A DNA stretch of 64,000 nt, taken from the NCBI GenBank assembly GCA_015039365.1, contig WION01000007.1:912795-976794 (forward strand), given 5' to 3'. This document shows, piece by piece, positions 9,526 to 20,158 of this stretch. The DNA comes from Amanita rubescens. Lineage: Eukaryota; Basidiomycota; Agaricomycetes; Agaricales; Amanitaceae. Position numbers and translations under genes: made by a program. Position 1 is the stretch's first letter; the number at the start of each line of letters is the position of its first letter. Under the pieces are notes generated by a model that saw only the letters and a program-made list of their open reading frames with translations, had not been told where the DNA came from and made no database searches.

Positions 9526-10862
9526 TAGGGATTGGCACGGGTTAGGTAAACCCGTGCGGGTCATGTACCCGTACCCGTAGAGGGTATGGGTGGGGGTCTA
9601 CACTTTGTAGACCCGTGGTCAAACCCGAACCCGTGATGCGGGTTTGGGTAGGGTACACATACCTGTGCTTGTACGCGCTGCAGTGCGCTTTGAACCCAAG
9701 TGCAGCGCTGGTGAAGGGAGCTGTGACACGCTCACATAGAAAGGTTGTTGGCTCGTTGGCATTGCGGGAGACGTAGAACACGCCCAGTGATAAGTAACAC
9801 GCATCCGCGAAGTATAGCGCGATACTAGGTCAGCTGGGCCGGTTATGCATGAAGACCGAGTGCGAGACTTGCGCAACTGTCAGCTATCTCACTCCTTGGC
9901 TAAGACAAATCCTTTGAGTAAGTTATGAAAGGCACTGAGAAATTTATGTCGATGCGGCAAGGTACAGACCATAGGCAATAGCGTAAGCGAAAATCTCTAT
10001 TGGATCCCATGGCTCTGGGGTATTCGACAGAAGCACACAATCGACAGACAAAGTCATGATGGCACCCTCATTGAGGAGGGCAATAATCAGCACATGATGA
10101 ATGGTGGGAAATCAAAGTCGAAAGCGAAGGCAAGGACGGAGAAGCAGACAACGACACGGGGTAGTTGCGCACACGTTGGAAGATAATACGGGATTCGTGA
10201 ATGGCATGGACGATGGCGGAAAGACCTGGTTCCGTCAAGGCAATATCGGCTGCGCCACGGGCAGCGTCCGTAGCACCTTCGACAGCGATACCGACGTTGG
10301 CACACGAGAGAGCTGGGGCATCGTTGGCACCATCACCAGTCATAGCGCAAAGATGACCGAGGCCTTGAAGACACTTGAGAATTTCACACTTGTGCTTGAC
10401 TCGAAGACGCCAGCGAAACCGTCTGCTTCAAGAATCAGGTCATCGAGAGTGTTGAATCTGCCACCAGTATTAGCTTGATGGTGAGGAGCGTGAGTGGTAA
10501 AACTTTTAAAGCGGTGGGAGGTAACACTCACTGTCAAAAGGGTGCCACATCCCAGAGCGAGAGCGGTGAGAGCAGTTGTGGTCAGAGCGGGAGCAGCCAG
10601 AGCAATTGTGGCCAGAGCGGGAGTGGCCAAGCAGCGTTGTTTGGCCAAGCGTGAAGCGGCCTGAGCCGAAAACCTGATGAGGTGTATCCCGGGTGTAACC
10701 CGTGCGGGTTACGGGTACGGGTATGGGTCGGGTACGGGTGCGGGTTGGCCAGCCATGTACCCGCTTCTAAACCCATACCCAGGCTGAGGGTGCGGGTACA
10801 TCACGGGGTACGGGTACGGGTATAGGCCGAGGTACCCTCGGGTTTACCCGTGCCAATCCCTA
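9526..10862. mobile_element. Non-autonomous hAT-like element 1 (1337 bp) carrying a host gene fragment
   Basis: Perfect 17-bp terminal inverted repeats, TAGGGATTGGCACGGGT at the left and its reverse complement at the right, are flanked by a perfect 8-bp target duplication ATGACATC (9518-9525 and 10863-10870). Eight-bp duplications and TAGGG-type ends mark the hAT superfamily. Both subterminal regions are packed with short cgggta/acccgt motifs that could bind transposase. No transposase frame is present. The centre holds a reversed piece of a P-type H+-ATPase. It interrupts the Helitron Rep gene and therefore arrived after the Helitron had formed. Confidence 0.93.
9960..10445 (-). pseudogene. 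Captured fragment of a plasma-membrane H+-ATPase (PMA1-like)
   Basis: Read on the minus strand, this stretch gives consecutive pieces of a fungal P-type proton pump: [28 protein letters not shown] (the conserved P-type hinge motif), [18 protein letters not shown], then [13 protein letters not shown], and EIFAYAIAYGLY. The order is the same as in PMA pumps, covering the end of the cytoplasmic P domain and following membrane segments. At least two frameshifts separate the pieces, and upstream and downstream parts of the pump are missing. It lies wholly inside hAT element 1, so it is a transposon-captured gene fragment. It has no start of its own and is not expected to make a pump. Confidence 0.88.
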
Positions 10863-11705
10863 ATGACATCGACAAGCTTATTTCAGCCCAGTGGCCAGAT
10901 CCTGTTACACAGCCCATGTTATTTGCGACTGTCAAGTCATGCATGGTGCATGGCCCCTGTGGTACTTCAAACCCTCGTGCACCTTGCATGGATTCTGGAA
11001 AATGCACAAAGAGATATCCAAAGCCATTCTGCGACACAACACATATGAATGAGGATGGCTACCCCAGCTACAAGCGACCTAATGATGGCCGAGAATATGA
11101 TGTTGGGGGTCTCATGGTTGACAACTCTTGGATTGTTCCTTACTGTCCATTTTTGTCGGCAAAATATGATTGCCACATCAATGTTGAGTGTGCTGTCTCG
11201 CTGGGCACATTCCGGTATGGATACACTTAATATTTCTGCATGTATGGTCTCTAATCTAATCGCATACAGGTATGCATTCAAATATATACAAAAGGGCTGT
11301 GATATGGCAACATTTGAGCTGCAGCATCAGGATGAAATCAAGCGATGGCTTGATGGGCGATATATTTCTGCATCTGAGGCTGCATGGCGAATATTGCATT
11401 TTGAAATGCATGACAGATCTCCAAATGTTGTTCGCCTACAAGTGCATTTGCCTGGGCAGCATATGGTCGTATTCAACCCTCAAGATAACATCGAAACAGT
11501 AATGGACAGGGCGAGCAATGAACAGACCACTTTGACAGCCTTCTTTGCAGCAAATGCAGACCCTGGTCCACAAGGAGCAGAGGCGAGAAGGTATACCTAT
11601 CAAGAATTCCCCCAGCATTTTGTCTACAAGCAAGACAAAAAGTGTTGGCAGTTGCGACAAAGAGGTTTTGCATTAGGCCGAATGTTCTTCGTCTCGCCTA
11701 CAAGT

Positions 11706-12782
11706 TAGTGATTCAAGGTCCGGTCCGGTCCGGTTTTTTTTCCTTTTTTGGAAAGACCGAAACCGGACCGGTCTCAGGGTGTCCCTGATATCGAAAAGAC
11801 CGGAACCGGACCGCTTAAGACCGCAAGACCGGTCTTAATTTAAAAAAAAGACCGGTTAAGACCGGTCCAGGACTGGTCCTGATCTGGACCGGTCTTGGAC
11901 TGGTCTGGACTGGTCTTGGACTGGTCTGGACCAGTCCTTACATTAGTTTCTATGTCCCTATGTCTCCCATACAACAATTTAAAACTACAAAACTTCATAA
12001 ATATCAATATGTTCCTAACCCTCACCCTCTCACACCCTCTCACACCCAGCTGCACTAGATGAGCCACATAAAACCATTTTTGATGATGCCAGGAGACTGC
12101 CAAACATTGCCAAAGAGATTGCCAAAGAGATCACCAAAGAGAGAATGAAGCCCAGTGTTGCTGACCCTCACCCTCCCACTGCTCAGCTTGTCCCATTAGA
12201 CCCCACTCCACCCCCTCACATCATCTCACACCCAGTTGCACTCCAGATAAGCCACATTAAACCATTTTTAATGATGCCAGGAGACTGCCAAACATTGCCA
12301 AAGAGATTGCCAAAGAGATCACCAAAGAGAGAATGAAGCCCAGTGTTGCTGACCCTCACCCTCCCACTGTTCAACTATGTTCCATTGGATGTACTAGAGC
12401 ATACCTAGATTAGTTAATTTCAGAATACCTTACCTGGAGTGTTGCAACAACAGATGATTTCAAAATTCACATGTTATATATAACTTTTGACAAACTTTAC
12501 TACTGTGAACTCAAATCTCAACTGTTTTTTATGTTTCAATACTCAAAAAAAAGCTAAAATATAGGAGAACATGACTGTGTTGGTCACATGTGACAATTAG
12601 CGGTCTAGGACCGGTCTAGACCGGTCTTTTGCGGTTTTTTTGATTTTAAAAATTTAAAAAGACTGGAACCAGACTGCCCTTGGACCTCCTAAGACCTGAG
12701 ACTGCAGTCCGGTCCAAATCGGTCCTGGTCCGGTCCAGTTCCGGTCTTTTTCGGTCCTGAGAGACTGGAAATAGAAACACTA
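11706..12782. mobile_element. Non-autonomous hAT-like element 2 (1077 bp)
   Basis: A perfect 8-bp duplication CTACAAGT flanks it (11698-11705 and 12783-12790). The ends start TAGTG and finish CACTA, with imperfect inverted repeats beyond (TAGTGATTC against TAGTGTTTC). Both subterminal regions are dense with accggtcc/ggaccggt motifs in both orientations, as in transposase-binding arrays. No transposase is encoded. Removal of the element and one duplication rejoins the Rep frame (SPTS then GERFYLR). An internal direct repeat is listed separately. Confidence 0.88.
12036..12365. repeat. Direct repeat of about 150 bp inside hAT element 2
   Basis: Two near-identical copies, spaced about 189 bases apart (start to start), share gccaggagactgccaaac and the following run of aaagaga triplets. 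They suggest local duplication within the element and encode nothing recognisable. Confidence 0.8.
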
Positions 12783-13755
12783 CTACAAGTGGTGAAAGGT
12801 TTTACCTTCGCACACTCCTGACAGTTGTGAAGGGCCCAAAATCCTTCGACAATTTGCGAACATACAATGGAGTACAATACGAAACATTCCAAGCTGCTTG
12901 CCGAGCAAGAGGTCTCCTGGAGGATGATGGAGAATGGAGGGAATGCCTTCATGAAGCATCGCAGATGCAGACAGGTCATGTTCTTCGCAGGCTGTTTGCG
13001 ACATTGCTCCTATTCTGCAGTCCTGCAGACCCTGCCACCTTATGGCAAAGCTATCGCCGAGAAATCTGCATTGACCTACGACATCGGTTACAGGTACAAT
13101 TTGGGCCCCAAATGACAGATGAAGATGCATATGATTATGGCCTTTATCTGATTGACAAGATTCTCCGAGATTCTGGGAAGTCGCTTGCAGTCAATTGGCC
13201 AACAATGCCACAGTCGCAAGGAGACTGGGCTGATCGCAGATTTAATCCACTCATTTCTGACCACCTGTCATATAATCGCGAGGCACAAAGCCAAAAAGCA
13301 GCCGAAAATCTGGCACTGCTCAACGATGGCCAACTTGCTGCCTATATGACAATCATGGACTCAATCACAGACAAGAAAGGGGAAACCTTTTTCTTAAATG
13401 GGCCAGGTGGAACAGGAAAGACATTTGTCTACAAAACCATCTGCTATCAAGTTCGGGCAAATGGTTGGATCATCCTGGTTGTCGCTTCCTCAGGAATAGC
13501 TGCTGTATTGATGGAAGGGGGTCGCACTGCCCACTCGATGTTTAAGATCCCTGTCGATGGCCTGAACAGCACTTCGTACTGTCACATCCCAAAGGAAAGC
13601 CAGCTTGCTGCATTACTTCGCCAGACCCATGCAATTTTGTGGGACGAAGTTGGAATGCAGCATCGCCATGGGCCAGAAGCTCTTGACAGGATACTGCAAG
13701 ATATATTTGGCAATTCAAAGCCATTTGGAGGGATTACAGTTATCTTTGGAGGCGA

Positions 13756-14073
13756 TGTAACGTGCCGATACCGGCTACGTTGTACTCAGTGCTCAAACCC
13801 GACACATGGCGGGCTCCGACCTCCGACACTGCGGACCCCGAAACCCGACATCGGACGCATCAGATCGTCGGACGCATGTAGTACATGAGGTAGACATTAT
13901 ATAAACATGTCGTAGTTTAGTTTTATACACCTTCTTTCCTTCCGACCACTTTAGTTCCATCGTCCGACAGTGCGGCCGAGGTTGGGTGCGACTGCCCCGT
14001 CCACCGAACTCATTCGGCACACGCCGAAACACTCGGGGGTTGTGCGCAACACAGCCTCTTTTGAGTTGTTACA
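13756..14073 (+). repeat. 5' LTR of the small LTR element
   Basis: TG...CA boundaries with a 6-bp inverted end (TGTAAC/GTTACA). A TATATAA box at 13898-13904 would serve as promoter in the U3 region. Confidence 0.92.
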
Positions 14074-15675
14074 ACTGGAGCCCACCGCTCGGTCCAGCCT
14101 TTGGCCGCACTCAAGAAACCCTCGTTTTTCATTCACAAACAGCCCCGGAGGCGCTCATTCTTTCTGGACAGCCCCATCAGCTCATTCCCGCTCCCATACA
14201 TCTGCTAGTTACCGCCAAACACGCCGCATCTGCACTACAGCCCTCCGACATACACAGCACCGCTGCTATCTGCCATCCGCCACATCAGCTCCGATCTGCC
14301 CGCCTACGCATCATTCCTGGCTCCGCACCCCGCCACTCGATGCCTACAGTCATCCGCAGCCCTATCGGATCCCATCAAGCACCATCCGCATGCACTGCCT
14401 CGCACCACGTGTCCGCCTCATGCACCATGGCCCGCTTTTACATCCTACCCCGTTGCTCGATGTTTACAGCCTACCAGATCCCGCCTGGCGACGTCTACAG
14501 CTTACTGCACCCTTACTGGATCGCATCAGAAACCATCGGGAGCCCGCCAAGCCAGCCACACGACGTCCACAGCCTATTGCAGCCTTATCGGGACTTATCG
14601 GAGCCCATCGACTGCTATCGCGCGCCCTATTCCTCAGCTGCCGACTTGTAGCATACCTCATGTTCAGGCCTCATGTATCAGACACTCCCGGAGCACAGCC
14701 GCCAGTCATTTCATGCTAACCCGACCCTTCGTCGTCGGATCGCATTCCCTACCTCACCGACATGTGTAGACCACACTCCTGCACCTTCCCTTCACTTCTT
14801 GCACTTGCCACAGCCGTCCGCCGCCGCTCCTATGCCTTTCGGACACTACCAGCACCTCGGCTCACTCTACCACCGTTCCGCCGACACCCGCGAGTCGCAA
14901 TTCTTTTTTTTCAGCCTTTTTTTTCTTTTCTACCCAGGATCGGGATACGGCGTAGCCGTATTCGTTCAAAACGGCCAAGTTCATGCTCAATCGGACCCTC
15001 AACCCATGTCTCATCACCATCGGCATCACCTCAGCTCCAAAACCCTTATCAAGCCAGCCCGAAGCGTTAACAGAGTGTGGGGGATGTTGGAACAGAATCA
15101 GGATAACGGATATCAGTACGCACAACGCAGGACTCACCTTAGGCCCTTTATCATTTGACTAGCACTACCGACTCCGACACCACTCTTTAACACCGTATTG
15201 CGCCGACGGCGTCTCAGGAAACATCATAGCAGCCTTACAGGGGTCCGTGCTATTGATTCGGATTACTGGGATGACCGCGATCGCGGGAAGTAGCGCCCCA
15301 CCTCGCCAACACTTTCTACCGCCTACGACGACATCCGCCGACACGCCATCTGCTATCTGCACCTCGACACGCCCCTCCTCCACATCCCGACAACATCCGC
15401 AGCACGCCGACTGCCACTGAGACCTCCAACACTTCCTGAACCCTATCGCCATCCCCGACTCCCTTGCTTGCAACTACCTACGCACAATCGGACGCCGTCG
15501 ACACTACGTCTCACCTCCGATGCCTCTTCCGTCGACGCCGACATTCTGTCTCATTCAATCACGGACTTCCGCTGCCCTTCCGACTCGGACACTCCGCTTC
15601 CGACACTTCACCTTGTTCATCCACCGACCCGATGCAGGTTGACGGTGATGTCAACATTCAAAACTGGTGAGCGGG

Positions 15676-15993
15676 TGTAACGTGCCGATACCGGCTACGT
15701 TGTACTCAGTGCTCAAACCCGACACATGGCGGGCTCCGACCTCCGACACTGCGGACCCCGAAACCCGACATTGGACGCATCGGATCGTCGGACGCATGTA
15801 GTACATGAGGTAGACATTATATAAACATGTCGTAGTTTAGTTTTATACACCTTCTTTCCTTCCGACCACTTTAGTTCCATCGTCCGACAGTGCGGCCGAG
15901 GTTGGGTGCGACTGCCCCGTCCACCGAACTCATTCGGCACACGCCGAAACACTCGGGGGTTGTGCGCAACACAGCCTCTTTTGAGTTGTTACA
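15676..15993 (+). repeat. 3' LTR of the small LTR element
   Basis: Same length as the 5' LTR; it differs at two sites that I can see (acatcgg/acattgg and gcatcag/gcatcgg), which points to a young insertion. Confidence 0.92.
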
Positions 15994-17055
15994 GCGACTT
16001 CCAGCAAATCTTACCTGTCATTCCAAAAGGGAAAAAGGAGGATGTAATTAATGCGACACTCCAGTGATCACAACTTTGGCGAAACATCAGGATCCTTCAC
16101 CTCACCCAGAACATGCGACTCAGCCAGTCACAAGAGGATCAGGACTATGCAAAATGGCTAAAAGATGTTGGCCATGGCCATGATCTGAGCGACAAAGGAA
16201 CTATTGAGTTTCCTGCCAACATGCGATGCCACGAACCAGAAGACCTCATCAGCTTTGTCTATCCCCAGCTCCATCCCACTTCGCAACTACCAAGCCCTGA
16301 TTTCTTCCTAGACCGAATGATCCTTGCACCTCACAATGCTGATGTCGCTGGCATCAACTCAGCAGTACTGCAGCGAATGCCTGGTGAAGAACGAACTTAC
16401 TACAGTGCTGACAAGGTCATACGAGAAACAGGGGTTGATGGAAGCCATGAGCAACCAATCCCTGTTGAATTCCTACGAGCAATCACAGGATCTGGCCTGC
16501 CTCCTGGCGAGCTAACTGTCAAAGTTGGCTGCCCTCTCATACTGCTGCGAAATCTTGCACCCTCCCAGGGACTGTGTAATGGTTCACGAATGGTCATTAC
16601 ACAAATGACTGATAGAGTTCTGAAGGTTGTACTAATTGGGGGCGACCACCATGGCGAAACAGCTTTCATTCCTCGCATAACACTCAATCCCCCTGAATCG
16701 CCTGACCATGCTTTCAGCTTCAGTCGTCGCCAATTCCCTGTTTGCCTTGCTTTCGCTTTGACAGTTAACAAGGCACAAGGACAATCAGCAAAATATGTTG
16801 GTCTCGATTTACGAGTTCCTGTCTTTGCTCATGGCCAGCTGTATGTGGGCCTGTCACGAGCTACCTCAAGGTCTCGCATCAAAATTCTCATTAATTCTGA
16901 GGAAGAAAGTGATGTTGTGCATAATGTTGTATATCCAGGCATATATTATGGATACAGGTTAACTGCACTGCAAGTAGCGATCACTGGCAATTGATGGTGA
17001 TGTCATATCTTGCTATTTGTAGATATAGGTCAACAACCCACAACACACCAGAGTC

Positions 17056-17063
17056 TATATAAA
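17056..17063 (+). promoter_or_regulatory. TATA box of the Helitron OB-fold-like gene
   Basis: TATATAAA lies 135 bases before ATG 17191 and is followed by a long pyrimidine-rich leader (tcctttcctttcgttctcttctctccc). This is typical of strongly transcribed fungal genes and suggests the accessory gene has its own promoter, independent of Rep/helicase. Confidence 0.6.
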
Positions 17064-17190
17064 GGGGGCTGCAAGGCGACAATCTGCATTCCTTTCCTTT
17101 CGTTCTCTTCTCTCCCATCACCAGTTTGTGCCCATTGAACTACCTATTCGCTCTTTCGCTCCGACGACTCATATATATATTACAACCACC

Positions 17191-18187
17191 ATGTCGTATA
17201 ATGGAGGTTCTGTCACCCTCACCTTTGTCACTGTCTTCGAGAATGCTCGCCAGATCGCAGCCAAGACAAAGCCCAGGTCAATCACCTTCGATGCCCACAT
17301 TTACCTTGGACCTACCTGTGCTGATGTCGGTGCTTTGACATATTATAATAATGATCCCAACCGAGGCTTCGAGGCGACCGAAGTTGCCAGCTATTTTGTT
17401 GTAGCAAATGTGAGTAGTTTCATTATGTCCCAGCAGTCAAAGCTGAATGATTGCTAGGTCGCACTGGCCCCACAAACACTAGAGTTGGTGCCTGACCACT
17501 ACCAATTTGCATCTGGGGAACTCCAGGTTCCCGACTATGCCTTGATTGGTGATGTCATATCAGTATGTCATCGCATATAATAGCCTTTCTTACTTCCAAA
17601 CTGATATCATTTATCACAGTTAATACCAGCAGGCACAGATCCTGAGTTAAACCATCGGCCTTATATACAAGTAACAGGAGTCATTGATAGTGTTGGGCCA
17701 AATGGCGAATATTGGGACATGTGCCCAGAGCAGTACATTGCAGGCTTTCTCAATTCTAACAGTACAACCCAATCTGCGAAGCCTTGCCTACCTGTCCGAG
17801 TCATAGTACCAAACACACCCCGATGGACAGGCAAGAGCAAGCCAAAGGTAAAGCCAGGGACATATGCTGCAGTTGGTGGCTACCTTTCAGCAATCGAGAG
17901 GGATGCAAATACTTCGCAGGTCATACGATTCGCAGTTGATCTTGGTAGTATCGTATTCTTTGGAAAGGCATCCTTTGTCGCTGGTAATACCAGTAATACC
18001 TCAGATAACCAGCCAGGTATGTTACTTGCATTTCATCGCAAGATTGGTCTGAACATATCTAGATTCACCAGCAACTAAGAAAGGGAAGCTCCGATTTAGC
18101 TACAGTAGCCCTTTGCCAGCCAGTAAGCGACAGAAGAAGGATGGGCCTGGCCCTGGTCCCTCTGGTGCCAATGCCCAAGTCGCATAG
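17191..18187 (+). CDS. Helitron-borne accessory protein, OB-fold-like (putative ssDNA binding)
   Basis: Exons 17191-17409, 17458-17562, 17620-18016 and 18063-18187 give 281 residues with standard GT-AG introns of 48, 57 and 46 nt, and the frame is intact. I do not recognise a named family with certainty. The middle part (HRPYIQVTGVIDSVGPNG, then PGTYAAVGGYLSAIERD and RFAVDLGSIVFFGKASF) alternates short beta-strand-like segments in the manner of OB folds. The C-terminus is serine/proline-rich with a basic patch (ASKRQKKDG) that could be a nuclear localisation signal. It lies about 200 bases after the helicase stop on the same strand. A Helitron would profit from an RPA-like ssDNA-binding factor, which is why I favour this reading; the function is inference. 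Confidence 0.65.
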
Positions 18188-20158
18188 TCGAACCGATCGT
18201 GACTGACAGTACATACATATTAATATTTTTCCCCATACCTTGATATCCATGCTATCACTGTTCCTTCACTTATATACCACCGGTACCACCATAATAATAA
18301 TGCTGTCCCACATGTTTACATCTGTTGTGCTGTGCACAGTGTGAAAAGCAGCTTTGTTTACATTTGTTGCCTTGCCCCCTTTTGCCTGTCCCTGCCACAA
18401 AGCTGCAGAAAGGATCGTTTCCGATCATTGTATGAAGGAAGCCCCTACTGTCGCCGGCAGCCAGGCCATTGGGAGCCATTCCCTGCCCCCCCTGTCTTGC
18501 TCGCACTGTGGTTCGCCTCCCAAACTTTTTTTTCTGCCACACCCGAACATCACCGAACATCGCCGAACATCGCCACACACCCCCTGGCACCACCTGGCCC
18601 CCATTTCTGCCCCCGGCCCATCCCGCGGCTTTTCCTTACCCCCGCCGCGCCCCTTCCAAGCCCGCCTGTGCACCCCCTTGGCTTTTTCTCGCCCCCATGG
18701 ACCCCTCTCCCCGCCTTCCAGCTCGCTTGCTGCTCTCTCTCTGCCTCCCAGCCTGCTCGCCGCTCTCTCTCTCTGCCTCCCACCTCGCTCGCACCTCTCT
18801 CTCTGCCTCCCACCTCGCTCGCACCTCTCTCTCTGCCTCCCACCTCGCTCGCACCTCTCTCTCTGCCTCGCACCTCGCTCGCACCTCTCTCTCTGCCTCC
18901 CACCTCGCTCGCACCTCTCTCTCTGCCTCCCACCTCGCTCGCACCTCTCTCTCTGCCTCCCACCTCGCTCGCACCTCTCTCTCTGCCTCCCACCTCGCTC
19001 ACCGCTCTCTCCTTGCCTCCCAGCACACTCGCACCACTCTCTCTCTGCCTCCCAGCTCGCTCGCACCACTCTCTCTCTGCCTCCCAGATCGCTCGCACCA
19101 CTTTCTCTGCCTCCCAGATCGCTCACACCACTCTCTCTCTGCCTCCCAGATCGCTCACACCTCTTTCTCTGCCTCCCAGATCGCTCACACCTCTTTCTCT
19201 GCCTCCCAGATCGCTCACACCTCTTTCTCTGCCTCCCAGATCGCTCACACCTCTTTCTCTGCCTCCCAGATCGCTCACACCTCTTTCTCTGCCTCCCAGA
19301 TCGCTCACACCTCTTTCTCTGCCTCCCAGATCGCTCGCACCTCTTTCTCTGCCTCCCAGATCGCTCACACCTCTTTCTCTGCCTCCCAGATTGCTCACAC
19401 CACTCTCTCTCTGCCTCCCAGATCGCTCACACCACTCTCTCTGCCTCCCAGCTCGCTCGCCGCTCTCTCCTTGCCTCCCAGCTCACTCGCACCTCTCTCT
19501 CTGCACCTCTCCCCCTCTGCCCCCCAGCTCGCTTCCCCCTCTCTCCTTGCCTCCCAGCTCACTCGCCTCTCTCTCTCTGCCTTCCAGCTGCTCGCTTGCA
19601 CTTCTCTCCTCGCCTTCCAGCTGCTCGCCCGCACTTCTCTCCTCGCCTTCCAGCTCGCTTGCACCTCTTTCTGCCTCCCAGCCTGCTTGCCTCTCTCTCT
19701 GCCTTCCAGCTGCTCGCTCGCACCTCTCCCCTTGCCTCCCAGCTCGCTTACACCTCTTTCTGCCTCCTAGCTCGCATGCCTCCATCTCTCTGCCTCGCAG
19801 CTCCCTCGGTCCACTCTTTCTGCCTCGCACCTCAGCCCTTTGCCTTTCTGTTCATTCGCTCCACTCTCCCCTCCTCCACAGCTGTGTTATTAGTGTTTCA
19901 ACATGCAATGGTACTATGATCTCTGTCGCACCATCTCTCACACCTCTACCATCTCTCGCACCTCTCTTTCTTTCGCACCTCTCTCTCGCACCATCTCTCG
20001 CACCTCTCTTTTGCACCATCTCTCACCTCTCTTTTGCACCATCTCTCGCACTTCTCTCTGTATTTAAATAAATAATAAATAATATTGATATTAATAGTCC
20101 TTTTTTGTATTTATGTGTGATTACCTTTCTGAACCCTTGACCCAGCTTGCCACACCAA
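18188..20158. repeat. Pyrimidine-rich region with two 30-bp minisatellite arrays
   Basis: From about 18660 to 20060 the plus strand is almost purely C/T with scattered A/G. About eight units built on cacctcgctcgcacctctct run from 18781 to 19020. A second array built on gcctcccagatcgctcacac occupies about 19080-19440. Degenerate units continue to about 19800, then ctcgcaccatctctcgcacc repeats to 20060. Since the unit length is a multiple of three and lacks stops, three forward frames and some reverse frames stay open for hundreds of codons. These are artefacts of composition, not genes. 18188-18660 shows no gene. Confidence 0.85.

Larger units (their letters stand above)
7637..11705 (+). pseudogene. 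Helitron Rep/helicase protein, N-terminal and Rep (HUH) part
   Basis: Pieces in order: 7637-7960 has three repeats of AQRARRERER-type basic coiled segments. A probable intron 7961-8017 follows. 8018-9525 contains the Helitron-like N-terminal domain and the HUH motif GLPHMHLLIF near 9460. A hAT element follows, then 10871-11214, a standard intron 11215-11269 (GTATGG...TACAG), and 11270-11705 starting with the double catalytic tyrosine YAFKY. Rep nicks and rejoins single-stranded DNA during rolling-circle transposition. TGA at 8095-8097 stops the frame inside a conserved stretch (probably CGA originally). The hAT insertion at 9526 adds a stop, but removing it with one copy of its 8-bp duplication restores the frame. 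A second hAT element interrupts at 11706. The catalytic residues that I can see are intact. The real start codon is unknown. Confidence 0.85.
13756..15993 (+). mobile_element. Small non-autonomous LTR retrotransposon (2238 bp)
   Basis: Two 318-bp direct repeats (13756-14073 and 15676-15993), beginning TGTAAC and ending GTTACA, flank 1602 bp. I count two mismatches between them. The target duplication is GCGA (13752-13755 and 15994-15997). Directly after the left LTR lies actggagccc, a possible primer binding site; directly before the right LTR a short purine run (ggtgagcggg) could be the polypurine tract. The internal region has open frames, including one at 13970-14719, but no gag, protease, reverse transcriptase or integrase motif. 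It resembles TRIM/LARD-like elements mobilised by another element's proteins. Removing it with one GCGA restores the helicase frame. Confidence 0.92.
12791..16994 (+). pseudogene. Helitron helicase part (Pif1-like SF1) of the Rep/helicase gene
   Basis: Coding pieces are 12791-13755 and 15998-16994, continuing the Rep frame. Helicase motifs in order: Walker A GPGGTGKT near 13400, DEAD-like LWDEVGMQ, motif III GGDFQQ (split by the LTR element after GGD), motif V TVNKAQGQS and motif VI YVGLSRATS. This Pif1-type module unwinds DNA behind the Rep nick. An in-frame TGA at 16065-16067 sits where CGA (Arg) would fit (between LQ and SQLW). Together with the LTR insertion this makes the copy non-functional. 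The gene ends at 16994, about 200 bases before the next start codon on the same strand. Confidence 0.88.

Noticed and set aside
8113..9528. Rep protein ending at the stop at 9526-9528
   Set aside because: The stop belongs to the first bases of the inserted hAT element; the frame resumes after the second target duplication at 10871.
13970..14719. 249-codon frame as a possible gag gene of the LTR element
   Set aside because: It begins within the LTR, is proline/serine/histidine-rich and shows no capsid or zinc-knuckle pattern.
17126..17457. Alternative frames at the start of the OB-fold-like gene
   Set aside because: They read through the first intron or start in the pyrimidine-rich leader; the spliced frame from ATG 17191 is consistent over four exons.
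18781..19400. Regular 30-bp direct repeats reminiscent of a CRISPR array
   Set aside because: Units are head-to-tail without spacers, the genome is eukaryotic, and no cas genes are present; this is a minisatellite.
18332..20071. Long overlapping open frames of 579, 521 and 433 codons (plus) and several on the minus strand
   Set aside because: They exist because the 30-bp C/T-rich unit has no stops in several frames; the products are pure low-complexity S/L/P/R repeats without any domain.
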